From Isobaculum melis (GTDB lineage: Bacteria; Bacillota; Bacilli; Lactobacillales; Carnobacteriaceae): a stretch of DNA of 38,947 nucleotides. Within the stretch, counting starts at the first letter, position 1. Each line of letters begins with the position of its first letter. The stretch spans positions 1-38,947 of the forward strand of contig NZ_FOHA01000020.1 of the NCBI RefSeq assembly GCF_900111355.1. Direction: 5' to 3'. Under the pieces are notes generated by a model. It had not been told where the DNA came from, did not search any database, and saw nothing but the letters and a program-made list of their open reading frames with translations. Below, one piece after another: positions 1-8,177 of the stretch. A program made the position numbers and the translations under genes.

Positions 1-184
<184 letters not shown>

Positions 185-375
185 GTATCGTTCAAACCCG
201 AAGGTTTAAAGTCATTTTTATAATGTGCTTGTAGCTCATTATTTTTGAATTGCTAGCGAATTTTATTCACTAATGTTGTTTGTTTTAACCTTGTTAAAAC
301 AACCTACACATTTGGTTCGTCTTACTTTGTTCAGTTTTCAAAGGTCTAATTTGTTGCCGTTTCGACAACTTCTAA
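185..375 (-). other. rrn leader: rRNA operon leader with boxA-like antitermination element
   Basis: The stretch between the downstream rRNA promoter and the 16S start is an untranslated leader of about 190 nt. It contains CTTTGAAAACTGAACAAA (minus strand, about 333-351), the motif found before 16S genes in Bacilli and resembling boxA, the NusB/NusE (S10) site for rRNA antitermination. No protein gene is expected here. Confidence 0.7.
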
Positions 376-404
376 ATAGTATCATTTATAATAAGTTTTG
401 TCAA
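376..404 (-). promoter_or_regulatory. rRNA promoter P2
   Basis: Minus strand: -35 TTGACA at 404-399, 17-bp spacer, -10 TACTAT at 381-376. An AT-rich stretch lies just upstream, as expected for a strong rRNA promoter. It is the nearer of two tandem promoters for the 16S gene. Confidence 0.85.
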
Positions 405-466
405 CAAATTTTTAATTTTTTTTAAACGTTTGTTGAGGCTTATTAATGTCGATAACGACATGTATA

Positions 467-495
467 AATATACCAACTTCCTGAGTTTACGTCAA
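467..495 (-). promoter_or_regulatory. rRNA promoter P1
   Basis: Minus strand: -35 TTGACG at 495-490, 17-bp spacer, -10 TATATT at 472-467. It lies about 91 bp upstream of P2. Tandem promoters are the usual arrangement for Firmicute rRNA operons. Confidence 0.75.
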
Positions 496-587
496 GTGCT
501 TTTTTAACAAAAAATGAACACAAACCATTTTTTATTTAAAATGGCTATTTGTATTCATTTTTTGTTTGAATAAGTAATAAAAATGAC

Positions 588-1277
588 TTAATCTAATACA
601 ATTTCAATCTCTTCTTTTTTTTCAATCATTAATAAACCATCACCTAGTGGTAGCAAGCTAGAATCTAATGCTGGATGATGCATGGTCACTTCCAGAAAAG
701 CATTTAACTTTTTATGAATCGCGCGATTTCTTTTAGGAATTTCCTCTTTTGGTTGAAAAATCGTTCCTCCTTGCAATACATCATCTACAATTAATAGGCC
801 ACCTACTTTTAATAATCGAACACATTCTGGTAAGAAATCATAGTACTTTGATTTGGCGCTGTCCATAAAAATGACATCATAAGGACCAGTTAGTGTAGGT
901 AAGATTTCTGAAGCTTGCCCTTCTAATAAAGTAATTTTATCAGTTAAGCCTAAGCGTTCATAATTTTTTTTAGCCTTCTTAATCATGACATCAAAGCGAT
1001 CAATCGTTGTCACATGTCCATTTTCGCCAACATGTTGGGCCATTAAACTAGATGAGAAGCCGATTGCAGCTCCTATTTCAAGTATTTCTTTGGGTTTAAT
1101 CTGACTCAATAAGAGATTAAGAAATTTAACTGTTTCATGAGGGATAATTGGGATTCCTAATGCATTCGCTTCTCTTTCTATTTCTCCTAATAAACCAGGT
1201 AAAGGTTCTTGATTTCTCATAAATGTGAGCACATCTGTATTTACAACAGGTCTATGCATCATCTCGTTTAACGCCAT
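588..1277 (-). CDS. trmR: SAM-dependent O-methyltransferase, TrmR/YrrM-like
   Basis: A 229-residue class I methyltransferase of the O-methyltransferase family 3 type. The SAM-binding motif EIGAAIGFSS is at residues 67-76, the metal/substrate motif FMDSAKSKY around D139, and a DD pair at 165-166. In Bacillus subtilis the relative YrrM (TrmR) methylates 5-hydroxyuridine at the tRNA wobble position, and this is the likeliest role. Catechol- or caffeoyl-CoA-type substrates cannot be excluded by motifs alone. Its start overlaps the end of aroK by 10 bp, so it is translationally coupled as third gene of the aroQ-aroK operon. No clear intrinsic terminator was seen between it and the rRNA promoters. 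Confidence 0.75.
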   Translation of the reverse strand: MALNEMMHRPVVNTDVLTFMRNQEPLPGLLGEIEREANALGIPIIPHETVKFLNLLLSQIKPKEILEIGAAIGFSSSLMAQHVGENGHVTTIDRFDVMIKKAKKNYERLGLTDKITLLEGQASEILPTLTGPYDVIFMDSAKSKYYDFLPECVRLLKVGGLLIVDDVLQGGTIFQPKEEIPKRNRAIHKKLNAFLEVTMHHPALDSSLLPLGDGLLMIEKKEEIEIVLD

Positions 1278-1777
1278 TTTTGTTCAGCTCCTATTTTAAG
1301 TAATTTTGGTAGCGCATCTTTCAAGCTGCCAGAATTATCAAATGTTATATCCGCTACTTGTTGATAAATTGGTAATCTTTCTTCATATAATTGAACAAAT
1401 TTTTCTGTTCCTTCTGCTAATAATGGTCGCCCAATAGGATTCAGGTCTTTCAATATATCTGGGACACTTCTATTTAACCAAATACAAATACCATTTTCTT
1501 TTAAGTTGGTAACATTGCTCTTAGCTAAAATAGAACCCCCACCAGTAGCAATCACGATTCCTTTTCTTTGACTATACTTTTGAATGACATTTTGCTCGCA
1601 TTCTCTAAAATATGCTTCTCCCTTTTCAAACAGCGCGGCAATTGTTTGCTGGTATTCAGCTACAATCGCCTCATCAATATCCACAAAAGGACAATTTAAC
1701 TCTTTACTAAGAGCTCTACCCATTGTTGTTTTTCCAGAGCCCATCATGCCAATTAAGACTAGATTTTGATTTTTCAT
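1268..1777 (-). CDS. aroK: Shikimate kinase
   Basis: 169 residues, the normal size for the family. It phosphorylates shikimate with ATP in aromatic amino-acid synthesis. Visible motifs: Walker A GMMGSGKT (10-17), the DID substrate-binding pair (D33, D35), FRE with the shikimate-binding arginine near 58, the GGG triplet (79-81), and the lid arginine in NPIGRPLL. The start overlaps the end of the chorismate mutase gene by 4 bp (ATGA), which implies coupled translation. The other shikimate-pathway genes are not in this window, so the pair seems detached from a main aro cluster. Confidence 0.95.
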   Translation of the reverse strand: MKNQNLVLIGMMGSGKTTMGRALSKELNCPFVDIDEAIVAEYQQTIAALFEKGEAYFRECEQNVIQKYSQRKGIVIATGGGSILAKSNVTNLKENGICIWLNRSVPDILKDLNPIGRPLLAEGTEKFVQLYEERLPIYQQVADITFDNSGSLKDALPKLLKIGAEQKWR

Positions 1778-2052
1778 AAGCCTGTACCTTTTTCCATGCT
1801 CGCTTTTTGCTGCTCTTTACTAACTTTTAGAAGGTACTGGAAAATTTCCTCAATAGCTCCTGTATAAGTTGAATCTTCAACTTTTAATGCCACTTGTGCC
1901 AATAAGTTTGCTTCTCTAGCTTTATCAAAAATAGGAAGTTGGTTTTCTTTTTTGATAACAGCAACTTCTTCTACTACCTTTAATCTCATTTCTAACAATT
2001 GAACAAGCTTTTGATCAATTGCATCAATTTGCGCTCTTTGTTTTGCTAACAT
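1774..2052 (-). CDS. aroQ: Chorismate mutase, AroQ class
   Basis: A 92-residue all-helical monofunctional chorismate mutase converting chorismate to prephenate. Active-site residues of the AroQ class align by eye with the E. coli P-protein domain: R6, R23, K34, R46-E47 (FDKAREAN) and a C-terminal glutamine near 81. No prephenate dehydratase or DAHP-synthase domain is fused. The ATG follows GAGGC with good spacing and has its own promoter (2122-2150). First gene of the aroQ-aroK-methyltransferase operon. Confidence 0.9.
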   Translation of the reverse strand: MLAKQRAQIDAIDQKLVQLLEMRLKVVEEVAVIKKENQLPIFDKAREANLLAQVALKVEDSTYTGAIEEIFQYLLKVSKEQQKASMEKGTGL

Positions 2053-2121
2053 TTGTTTGCCTCATTCCTAAATAACCATTTGCTTTGATCATATCTGAAT
2101 TTCTCCAGACATACCTTAGCT

Positions 2122-2150
2122 ATTATATAATTTTGTAAAAGAAAAAACAA
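2122..2150 (-). promoter_or_regulatory. Promoter for the aroQ-aroK-trmR operon
   Basis: Minus strand: weak -35 TTGTTT (2150-2145), 17-bp spacer, perfect -10 TATAAT (2127-2122). Transcription would start about 60 bp before the aroQ start codon. Confidence 0.6.
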
Positions 2151-2195
2151 ACAGTGAATCAGCTTACTTCTTCTTGTAATTTATTCTCTAAAACA

Positions 2196-2225
2196 TTGCA
2201 ACCACATGTTTTCATATGGTATTAT
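2196..2225 (+). promoter_or_regulatory. Promoter for the CBS-domain gene
   Basis: Plus strand: TTGCAA (2196-2201), 18-bp spacer, TATTAT (2220-2225). The start codon is 55 bp further on, preceded by AAAAGGGGG. It is divergent from the aroQ promoter. Confidence 0.55.
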
Positions 2226-2279
2226 CAATGCAAGCGAAGTATTTGTGCTTATTTCATAAAAAAAGGGGGCTTTATCTGA

Positions 2280-2918
2280 ATGCTTATTAAATCATTATGT
2301 ATTCCAAAGAAATCTTTAACAACTATTAAAGAAACCGCTACACTGCAAGAAGCAATTGATATTCTTGAAAAATCGGGCTATCGTTGTGTGCCTATTTTGG
2401 ATGAAACTGGAAAAATTTTCCGTGGCAATATTTACAAAATGCATATCTATCGTCATCAAGCAAGCGGTGGAGATATGAATTTACCTGTAACGACACTACT
2501 TAAGAATGCAACAAAATATATTTCTGTTGAATCTTCTTTCTTTAAAGTGTTCTTTACAATTAAGGAGTTACCATATATCGCTGTTTTAGATGAAGACAAT
2601 CGTTTTTATGGTATTTTGACTCATAGTAAATTATTAAATATGTTAGAGCAATCTTGGAATGTAGATATTGGGAGCTATGTGTTAACGATTGCTTCAACAG
2701 GTCAAAAAGGTGACTTAGCAACGATGACTAAGATTATCAGTAAATACTCAAGTATTGCAAGCTGTATTACACTTGATATTTCTAGAGAAGATTGGGTACG
2801 CCGCACAATGGTTACTTTACCTGCCGGTGTTACAAAAGAAAATTTAGATGACATTGTGGCGCATTTAGAGCGTAAAAGTTTTAAAGTAGTCGAAGTTGAA
2901 GATTTAAATCAACAATAA
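2280..2918 (+). CDS. cbpA: CBS-domain protein, probable cyclic di-AMP-binding CbpA
   Basis: 212 residues: two CBS motifs (about 1-60 and 70-130), then an ACT-like alpha/beta domain (about 132-206). This layout and length match the Listeria CbpA-type c-di-AMP receptors, not enzymes or transporters that carry CBS pairs. By family knowledge it would be a cytoplasmic nucleotide sensor; its partner is unknown. The ATG is preceded by AAAAGGGGG. It stands alone and ends in a bidirectional terminator shared with queT. The choice of CbpA over other CBS-ACT proteins is moderately sure. Confidence 0.7.
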   Translation: MLIKSLCIPKKSLTTIKETATLQEAIDILEKSGYRCVPILDETGKIFRGNIYKMHIYRHQASGGDMNLPVTTLLKNATKYISVESSFFKVFFTIKELPYIAVLDEDNRFYGILTHSKLLNMLEQSWNVDIGSYVLTIASTGQKGDLATMTKIISKYSSIASCITLDISREDWVRRTMVTLPAGVTKENLDDIVAHLERKSFKVVEVEDLNQQ

Positions 2919-2920
2919 GA

Positions 2921-2951
2921 AAAAGTTTCCGAAGCATCGGAAACTTTTTTT
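2921..2951. terminator. Bidirectional terminator between the CBS gene and queT
   Basis: Stem AAGTTTCCGA / TCGGAAACTT with an AGCA loop, A-run on the left and T-run on the right, so it works in both directions between two convergent genes. Confidence 0.9.
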
Positions 2952-3441
2952 ATTCTTCAATTATTTTATTAAAATGGACTGATTTGTCTACATACAGCAT
3001 TAATGGAATTGCAAGTCCCATAACCACAATCTCACCTACTGCGACAAAGAAGTAACTTGCCCAAAATGGCGCTTCAAATGCAATCACTAATTCCCAGGCA
3101 ACTAAGAATGAACATAATGCAAATGATAACATGTTAATCACCATTTTTACTGGCACTGATTGAACATATTTTGTTGCAATCATTGTGAGACTTAATGCTA
3201 GAACTGAGTGTGCGACACCAAATACCAAATCAATCGGTCCTAAATCAGAAAATAGTAAGTTGGCTATAAACACCCCACCTACAATCCCATAAAAATATTT
3301 TTTATTGAAAACGACTAAGTGATTAAACATTTCTGGAACTCTAAATTGTACTTGGCCAAAAGCTAGCGGCTTAATTAACAGTGTTATAACAATATAAAGT
3401 GCTGCAACAAGAGCGTTAATCACCATTTTTTTACCTTTCAT
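2950..3441 (-). CDS. queT: QueT-family queuosine-precursor transporter
   Basis: 163 residues with about five hydrophobic membrane segments. It is the substrate-binding S component of an ECF transporter that takes up a queuosine precursor (preQ1 or similar); it would use the shared EcfAAT module encoded elsewhere. The start is set at ATG 3441 (MKGKKMV...) because TAGGAGGAGGAG lies directly upstream. The frame stays open for 46 more codons upstream, but that part is the riboswitch and promoter region. The preQ1-I-like element in front strongly supports the assignment. Confidence 0.88.
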   Translation of the reverse strand: MKGKKMVINALVAALYIVITLLIKPLAFGQVQFRVPEMFNHLVVFNKKYFYGIVGGVFIANLLFSDLGPIDLVFGVAHSVLALSLTMIATKYVQSVPVKMVINMLSFALCSFLVAWELVIAFEAPFWASYFFVAVGEIVVMGLAIPLMLYVDKSVHFNKIIEE

Positions 3442-3449
3442 TTCTTCTC

Positions 3450-3493
3450 CTCCTCCTAGTTTTTTTTCGTGGGATGGTATGAATGAACCACGG
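3450..3493 (-). promoter_or_regulatory. preQ1-I-like riboswitch controlling queT
   Basis: On the minus strand a stem CGTGG (3492-3488) / CCACG (3472-3468) encloses a loop starting GTTC and carrying ATACC. It is followed by AAAAAAAACTAGGAGG. This is the preQ1-I architecture: short hairpin, C-containing loop and an A-rich tail ending AAAAAACTA that folds back as a pseudoknot. The tail runs directly into the Shine-Dalgarno of queT, so ligand binding should hide the ribosome site (translational OFF switch). Based on the consensus I know, not on a covariance search. Confidence 0.8.
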
Positions 3494-3520
3494 GTCACTG
3501 AATAAACAATGCCAGCAACC

Positions 3521-3549
3521 ATTGTAACCAATAAAGCCACTTTTCTCAA
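3521..3549 (-). promoter_or_regulatory. queT promoter
   Basis: Minus strand: -35 TTGAGA (3549-3544), 17-bp spacer, -10 TACAAT (3526-3521). Transcription starts near 3513, about 20 nt before the riboswitch stem. Confidence 0.7.
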
Positions 3550-3573
3550 GAACTTTCTTAAATAATATAAAAA

Positions 3574-3602
3574 AAGCATCTATCAAAAAATGATAGATGC
3601 TT
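3574..3602 (-). terminator. Terminator of the csbD-like gene
   Basis: Stem GCATCTATCA / TGATAGATGC with a six-base loop, followed on the minus strand by a run of T. It separates csbD from the queT promoter. Confidence 0.9.
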
Positions 3603-3608
3603 CAATAT

Positions 3609-3857
3609 TTATTTTTTGTTTTTTAATTCATCAATTTTATCATTTGCTTTTCCAATGACTTTATCTTTGGTTTCATGAGCTTTATCTGAAAATTCATCCG
3701 CTTTATCGTGAACCTTTTTTTCAGCATCCGCTTTACCAACTTGCGTTTTCCCCTTTAATTCTAGTTCTTCATTATGAAATACTTTGCCCACGCCTTCTTT
3801 AACTTCCCCAGCTACTTTGTCTTTTACATTTTCTAGCTTTTCTTTAAAATCTGTCAT
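3609..3857 (-). CDS. CsbD-family general stress protein
   Basis: 82 residues, very rich in Lys, Glu and Asp, with no hydrophobic segment. The N-terminal half shows the CsbD pattern: a KEKLENVKDKVAGEVKEGVG-type helix and then EELELKGKTQ. The C-terminal half is a continued charged heptad-like helix. CsbD proteins are stress-induced small soluble proteins of unknown biochemical role. The ATG at 3857 follows an AAGGGGG site. Monocistronic, ending in its own hairpin terminator. Confidence 0.85.
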   Translation of the reverse strand: MTDFKEKLENVKDKVAGEVKEGVGKVFHNEELELKGKTQVGKADAEKKVHDKADEFSDKAHETKDKVIGKANDKIDELKNKK

Positions 3858-3966
3858 GACAAATTCCCCCTTAATTTTTAACTAAAAGTTTTACTAAGTA
3901 TATTTTAACATGACTTTGATTAAATGACATGAAATTAGACTCGTAGCTCTTCAAAAAGCAGGCGTA

Positions 3967-4320
3967 TTATCTGTGGGGCATGACTAAGCCAAGGCTGATT
4001 GCTATGCCATGATCAACTTTTTGCATTTGCTTAACATCCAGGTTTGTAATTCGATCCCTTAACCGTTGTTTATCAATCGTTCTAATTTGCTCTAATAAAA
4101 TAACAGAATTTTTTTCTAACCCACTGCTTTCAGCACTAATTTCAATATGTGTCGGCATTTTCGCTTTTTGAATTCTAGCTGTAATCGCAGCGACAATAAC
4201 AGTTGGACTGTAATGATTGCCAATATTATTTTGTATAATTAATACTGGTCTCATTCCCCCTTGCTCCGATCCAATTACTGGCGAAAGATCCGCAAAATAT
4301 ATTTCCCCACGTTTTATCAT
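3967..4320 (-). CDS. mazF: MazF/PemK-type endoribonuclease without a visible antitoxin
   Basis: 117 residues with the PemK/MazF fold signature: [22 protein letters not shown] at the start (basic RG plus the loop preceding the catalytic site), RPVLIIQN, and the TARIQK segment with the expected Ser/Thr-rich stretch. MazF enzymes cut mRNA at short sites. The ATG follows TAGGAGG. It lies 130 bp downstream of alr, as in Bacillus (alr-ndoAI-ndoA) and many lactobacilli. Here the gap is too short for a normal MazE/NdoAI gene, and no antitoxin-like frame is seen. Either the antitoxin is elsewhere or this is a solitary, tolerated RNase. Confidence 0.88.
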   Translation of the reverse strand: MIKRGEIYFADLSPVIGSEQGGMRPVLIIQNNIGNHYSPTVIVAAITARIQKAKMPTHIEISAESSGLEKNSVILLEQIRTIDKQRLRDRITNLDVKQMQKVDHGIAISLGLVMPHR

Positions 4321-4450
4321 AGGTTTTCCTCCTACTTTAACATCACTTATAAATTTTTTTCACACTCGTTTTAATATCCCATATTTTTTTATGACTTCAT
4401 AATGAATGTTTTAAATTTACAATTCACGTTAATCCCTTATTTTTTTATTT

Positions 4451-5569
4451 TTAACAATAGATTCTAGGTACTCGATAACTTAAACCACAAACAACTTCAT
4501 AATGAATGGTCGACAATTGATTCGCAATGCTTTGGACAGTAATCTCATGTTCCCCTTCTTTACCAATCAGGGTTACTTCTGTCCCTATTGGTACCGGTTC
4601 ATCTAAGCGAATCATACATTGATCCATACAAATTCTACCAACAATTTCTGCTTTCTTACCATTAACTAAAACAGACATTCCTTGTAATTGCCTTAACCAA
4701 CCATCTGCATAACCAATAGGTAAGGTAGCAATCCATTCTCCTTCAGATGCTTCATAAGTTGCGCCATAACTGATTCTATCCCCTTGGTGCATTTGTTTGA
4801 TATGAACAACTTCCGTAACCAATTTAAGCGCTGGCCTTAATGGATAAGGTGCTTTTAAAGCTTCTCCCGAAGGATTCAATCCATACATTGCAACACCAAA
4901 TCTCACTAGATTAGACTGCGTTTCTTGATGCCATAAGGCTGTTGCTGAATTGGCAGTATGCACATATTTTGGTTTGCTTTCTACACTCGCTAGTAGCTCA
5001 TTAAAGGTTGCCACTTGTTGATTAAAGTAGGTTGTATTTTCTTGATCTGCTGTTGCAAAATGTGTAAAGATTCCTTCGAAATTTAGATGTGTTGCTTTTT
5101 TTAGAAGCGTTTCTGCTTCTTTGATTGCTTCTTTACTTGTGAAGCCAATTCTTCCCATCCCACTATCAACTGCTAGATGGATATTTAAAGGTTGTTTAAT
5201 AGGTGTATCTGCTAATTTTTCTTGTGCTTGTGCTAACCATGAAATGGAACTAGCTGTCACTGAAATATTTTTTTCAGCCAAAATGGCTACATAACGGATA
5301 TCAACTAAACCCAAAATAAAAATAGGCTCTTTAAAACCTGCTTCTCTTAACTCTAACGCCTCATCAATGATTGCAACACAAAAACCGCTAGCCCCCGCAT
5401 CTTTAGCAATTTCTGCGACTGCGACTGCACCATGCCCATAAGCATTTGCTTTTACGACTGCAAATAATTCTTCATTTGGTGAAAGCCTTTCAAGTTCATT
5501 TTGAATATTGTCAAAAATCGCTTCTTTTTCTATCATCGCTACTGTATGTCTATGTAAACCCGATATCAT
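4451..5569 (-). CDS. alr: Alanine racemase
   Basis: 372 residues, PLP-dependent. It interconverts L- and D-alanine for peptidoglycan and teichoic acids. The PLP lysine lies in VVKANAYGHG (K40), and the catalytic tyrosine of the C-terminal beta domain is in RISYGATYEA. The substrate-recognition segment RICMDQCM is present. The start is set at ATG 5569, where GGGGGAG lies 6 bp upstream; a longer in-frame reading would overlap acpS. It is the fourth gene of the ddl-murF-cshA-acpS-alr order and follows acpS by 16 bp. Confidence 0.96.
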   Translation of the reverse strand: MISGLHRHTVAMIEKEAIFDNIQNELERLSPNEELFAVVKANAYGHGAVAVAEIAKDAGASGFCVAIIDEALELREAGFKEPIFILGLVDIRYVAILAEKNISVTASSISWLAQAQEKLADTPIKQPLNIHLAVDSGMGRIGFTSKEAIKEAETLLKKATHLNFEGIFTHFATADQENTTYFNQQVATFNELLASVESKPKYVHTANSATALWHQETQSNLVRFGVAMYGLNPSGEALKAPYPLRPALKLVTEVVHIKQMHQGDRISYGATYEASEGEWIATLPIGYADGWLRQLQGMSVLVNGKKAEIVGRICMDQCMIRLDEPVPIGTEVTLIGKEGEHEITVQSIANQLSTIHYEVVCGLSYRVPRIYC

Positions 5570-5585
5570 GAAATCTCCCCCTAAT

Positions 5586-5945
5586 TTATTCTGATATTTT
5601 TTCAAGTATGACTTGTGCTGCTGCAACCTGCCCCGTATGTGTAATGGAAACAAAGGTTTGAAAGTCGGTTGGTGATTTTGTTACTATTGGTTTCCCCTTT
5701 GCATCATTTAAAATTTCAATATCTTGAAATGATACTTGCCCCAATCCAGTTCCATAGGCTTTTGCAAAAGCTTCTTTGGCTGCAAAACGCCCAGCTAAGA
5801 ATTCTATTTGACGATTTCCAGTTAACTGATCATATCTTTCTTTTTCCGCTGCGGTCAGTACTCTTGCTACAAATTTTGGTTGTTTGTTTGCGGCTTTTTC
5901 AATTCGTATTAAATCTACAATATCCAATCCTATTCCAATAATCAT
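5586..5945 (-). CDS. acpS: Holo-[acyl-carrier-protein] synthase
   Basis: 119 residues, the standard AcpS length. It transfers 4'-phosphopantetheine from CoA to apo-ACP, activating fatty-acid synthesis. The Mg-binding residues are visible: D8 in GIGLDIVD and E58 in RFAAKEAFAKA. The GTG sequence near the substrate pocket (KAYGTGLG) is also typical. ATG with GGAGG just upstream. Forms an operon with alr (16-bp gap). Confidence 0.95.
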   Translation of the reverse strand: MIIGIGLDIVDLIRIEKAANKQPKFVARVLTAAEKERYDQLTGNRQIEFLAGRFAAKEAFAKAYGTGLGQVSFQDIEILNDAKGKPIVTKSPTDFQTFVSITHTGQVAAAQVILEKISE

Positions 5946-6103
5946 TCAGTTCCTCCTTTGATTAAAGTCCCCCCAATTTAATTGCACCACAACATTTATT
6001 TTTCATAATAACTATTTTTACCATATTTATTCAGTTGAAGTCCACTAATAAGATTGATTATTTACTTTTTGACAATATTCTCTTTTAATATAACATAAAC
6101 AAT

Positions 6104-6144
6104 AAAAAAGTCATAGGCAGTTAGATAACTACCTATAACTTTTG
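6104..6144 (-). terminator. Terminator of cshA
   Basis: Minus strand hairpin AAAAGTTATAGGTAGTTA / TAACTGCCTATGACTTTT with two mismatches and a two-base loop, ending in a T-run toward 6104. It sits directly after the cshA stop and separates it from acpS. Confidence 0.8.
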
Positions 6145-6149
6145 GATGA

Positions 6150-7745
6150 TTAATCTTCTGATTTATGGATGGTAAAACTTCTACCTTTTCCTTCACCATT
6201 TCCGCTACGACGGTTGTCAGATTTTGCACCACGTTTATTTTGTTTTGCATAATCTCCGTGGCGGTTATCTCCACTACGTTTGTTATCTTTATTGAAGTTT
6301 CCGCGACGTTTATCACCGAATGATTTTCCACCACCACTGCCTCCGCGACGATCATTTCCACGACGATCTCCACCACGATTACGATTTCCACCGCCACTAC
6401 GACCTCCACCGCCACCCATCTTGCGACTTGGTAATGGACGTTCTGGTGTAATTTTTACTGGTACTTCAGATGCATCTTTTGAAATCATTTTTAAAAGAGC
6501 TGCAGCAATATCATTGGCATTATAAGCTTCTAATAGTTTTTCTGCTGATTCTTCATATTGAGTTAAATCACCTGAATCAATTGTTTCACCAATTTGTTCA
6601 ATAGCTGCTTTAATTTGACCTTGTAAAGCTTCTGCTCCTGTTGGTGGACGCAAAGGTGTCATTTTTTTCTTCGTTAATTCTTCAATAACACGCAAGTAAC
6701 CCATTTCGTTTGGTGTAATAAAGGTTACTGACATTCCTTCTTTACCAGCACGACCTGTACGACCAATACGGTGAACATAGCTTTCTGGATCTTGTGGAAT
6801 ATCATAGTTATAAACATGTGTCACACCTGAAATATCTAAACCACGTGCAGCAACATCTGTTGCCACTAAAATATCTAGTTTACCTGATTTAAATGCTTTC
6901 AATACACTCATACGTTTTTGTTGTGATAAATCGCCATGAATTCCTTCAGCTTTATAACCACGCATTTCCAAACCGCGTGATAACTCATCTACACGGCGTT
7001 TTGTACGGCCAAAAACAATTGTAAGTTCTGGTGTTTGTACGTCCAATAAACGAGTCATGACATCGAATTTTTCAAAGTCTTTACAACGAACAAAGAATTG
7101 CTCAATTAAGCTAGCTGTCATCTCAGCTGCTTTTACCTTAACATGCTCAGGATTATTCATGAATTTTACACCAATACGTTTAATTGCTGGTGGCATTGTT
7201 GCAGAGAATAAAAGTGTTTGTCTTTCACTTGGTACTTCTTTAATAATTTTTTCAATATCATCTAAGAAGCCCATATTTAACATTTCATCTGCTTCATCTA
7301 AAACTAAGGTTTCTACATTTGCTAATTTTAATGTGCGACGGTTGATATGATCTAGTAAACGACCGGGTGTCCCAACGACAATATGTGGTTGGTCCTTTAA
7401 TGCTCTAATTTGACGGCTGATATCTGCGCCACCATAAACAACTTGTACACGCACTTTTTTATCTCTGCTCAAACGGAATAATTCTTCCTGTGTTTGAATA
7501 GCAAGCTCACGTGTCGGTGCTACTACTAGCCCTTGTACTGAGCGATTGTTTAAATCAATTTTTTGTAACATTGGTAAACCAAAAGCAGCTGTTTTACCAG
7601 TCCCTGTTTGTGCTTGACCAATCACATCTTTTCCTTCCAATGCTAAAGGAATTGTTTCCCCTTGGATTGGTGTTGCTTCCTCAAAGCCTAAACGTTCTAC
7701 TGATTTTAATAATTCGGGTACTAAGCCCAATTCTGAAAATTTCAA
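6150..7745 (-). CDS. cshA: DEAD-box RNA helicase CshA
   Basis: 531 residues from a TTG start at 7745, chosen because GGGAGG lies 8 bp upstream; a longer ATG reading adds 22 unrelated residues. Motifs in order: Q motif (20-28), Walker A AQTGTGKT (45-52), PTRELAIQ (77-84), DEAD (150-153), SAT (181-183), then the second RecA domain with ARGLDISGV and [10 protein letters not shown]. From about residue 443 the tail is Gly/Arg/Asn-rich (RGG-like repeats, about 89 residues), an RNA-binding tail. Family role: cold-adaptive ATP-dependent RNA unwinding, mRNA decay with the degradosome, ribosome assembly. Has a 220-nt leader and its own promoter. Confidence 0.95.
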   Translation of the reverse strand: MKFSELGLVPELLKSVERLGFEEATPIQGETIPLALEGKDVIGQAQTGTGKTAAFGLPMLQKIDLNNRSVQGLVVAPTRELAIQTQEELFRLSRDKKVRVQVVYGGADISRQIRALKDQPHIVVGTPGRLLDHINRRTLKLANVETLVLDEADEMLNMGFLDDIEKIIKEVPSERQTLLFSATMPPAIKRIGVKFMNNPEHVKVKAAEMTASLIEQFFVRCKDFEKFDVMTRLLDVQTPELTIVFGRTKRRVDELSRGLEMRGYKAEGIHGDLSQQKRMSVLKAFKSGKLDILVATDVAARGLDISGVTHVYNYDIPQDPESYVHRIGRTGRAGKEGMSVTFITPNEMGYLRVIEELTKKKMTPLRPPTGAEALQGQIKAAIEQIGETIDSGDLTQYEESAEKLLEAYNANDIAAALLKMISKDASEVPVKITPERPLPSRKMGGGGGRSGGGNRNRGGDRRGNDRRGGSGGGKSFGDKRRGNFNKDNKRSGDNRHGDYAKQNKRGAKSDNRRSGNGEGKGRSFTIHKSED

Positions 7746-7833
7746 AAATATTTCCTCCCATTTCAAAAGCTGAAGAGAGTTTTTTGCGAAAATGCAAAGA
7801 TTAAAATGCATTATTTCATTCTAGTCTTTGGCG

Positions 7834-7932
7834 CTAAATATTAAATCTTAATGACTGATCCACTAAATGGTGCACTAAGTTATCAATGTTCATATGAAAA
7901 GCCTGGACATATTTTCCAAGCTCTCTTGTCAT
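7834..7932 (-). CDS. Possible 32-codon upstream reading frame in the cshA leader
   Basis: Inside the cshA 5' leader an ATG at 7932 opens 32 codons (begins MTRELGKYVQAFHMN) and stops 89 bp before the cshA TTG. GAGGG lies 12 bp upstream of the ATG, a rather long gap. The peptide is amphipathic and unrecognised. It may be a leader peptide, the remnant of a larger gene, or chance. Confidence 0.25.
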   Translation of the reverse strand: MTRELGKYVQAFHMNIDNLVHHLVDQSLRFNI

Positions 7933-7977
7933 CTATTCACAAAACCCTCGATGGCTTCATTTTTTTATATCTTAACC

Positions 7978-8006
7978 ATTCTATCATGCTTATCATATGT
8001 TTTCAA
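7978..8006 (-). promoter_or_regulatory. cshA promoter
   Basis: Minus strand: TTGAAA (8006-8001), 17-bp spacer, TAGAAT (7983-7978). It puts the start near 7970 and leaves about 220 nt of untranslated leader before the TTG start. Long leaders are usual for cold-shock RNA helicase genes. Confidence 0.75.
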
Positions 8007-8060
8007 TTAGTTTTCATTATTCTTAAAATGAACACGTTTTCTTGATAGGAGTCATGAGAC

Positions 8061-8097
8061 ATGATTCATAGATTGTTTAGCGCCACCTAGAATCATA
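8061..8097. repeat. Inverted repeat of unknown role
   Basis: ATGATTC (8061-8067) and GAATCAT (8091-8097) face each other across about 23 bp. There is no T-run, so it is not an intrinsic terminator. It lies between the cshA promoter and the terminator of the BI-1 gene. Confidence 0.4.
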
Positions 8098-8135
8098 CTA
8101 TTTAAATTCCAGCATCATTTGTAGCAACAAAAAAA

Positions 8136-8165
8136 CTGTCAAAAACGATGTTTAGTTTTTGACAG
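8136..8165 (-). terminator. Terminator of the BI-1 family gene
   Basis: Perfect 11-bp stem CTGTCAAAAAC / GTTTTTGACAG with an 8-base loop, followed on the minus strand by seven T. Confidence 0.9.
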
Positions 8166-8177
8166 CCACTTTATTCT

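Noticed and set aside
3442-3579. N-terminal extension of QueT by 46 codons
   Set aside because: These bases hold the promoter, the riboswitch and the ribosome site; the product would not start like other QueT proteins.
6062-6415. Val-rich 117-codon frame overlapping the end of cshA
   Set aside because: It is the repetitive Gly/Arg tail of cshA read in another frame, with low-complexity content and no ribosome site.
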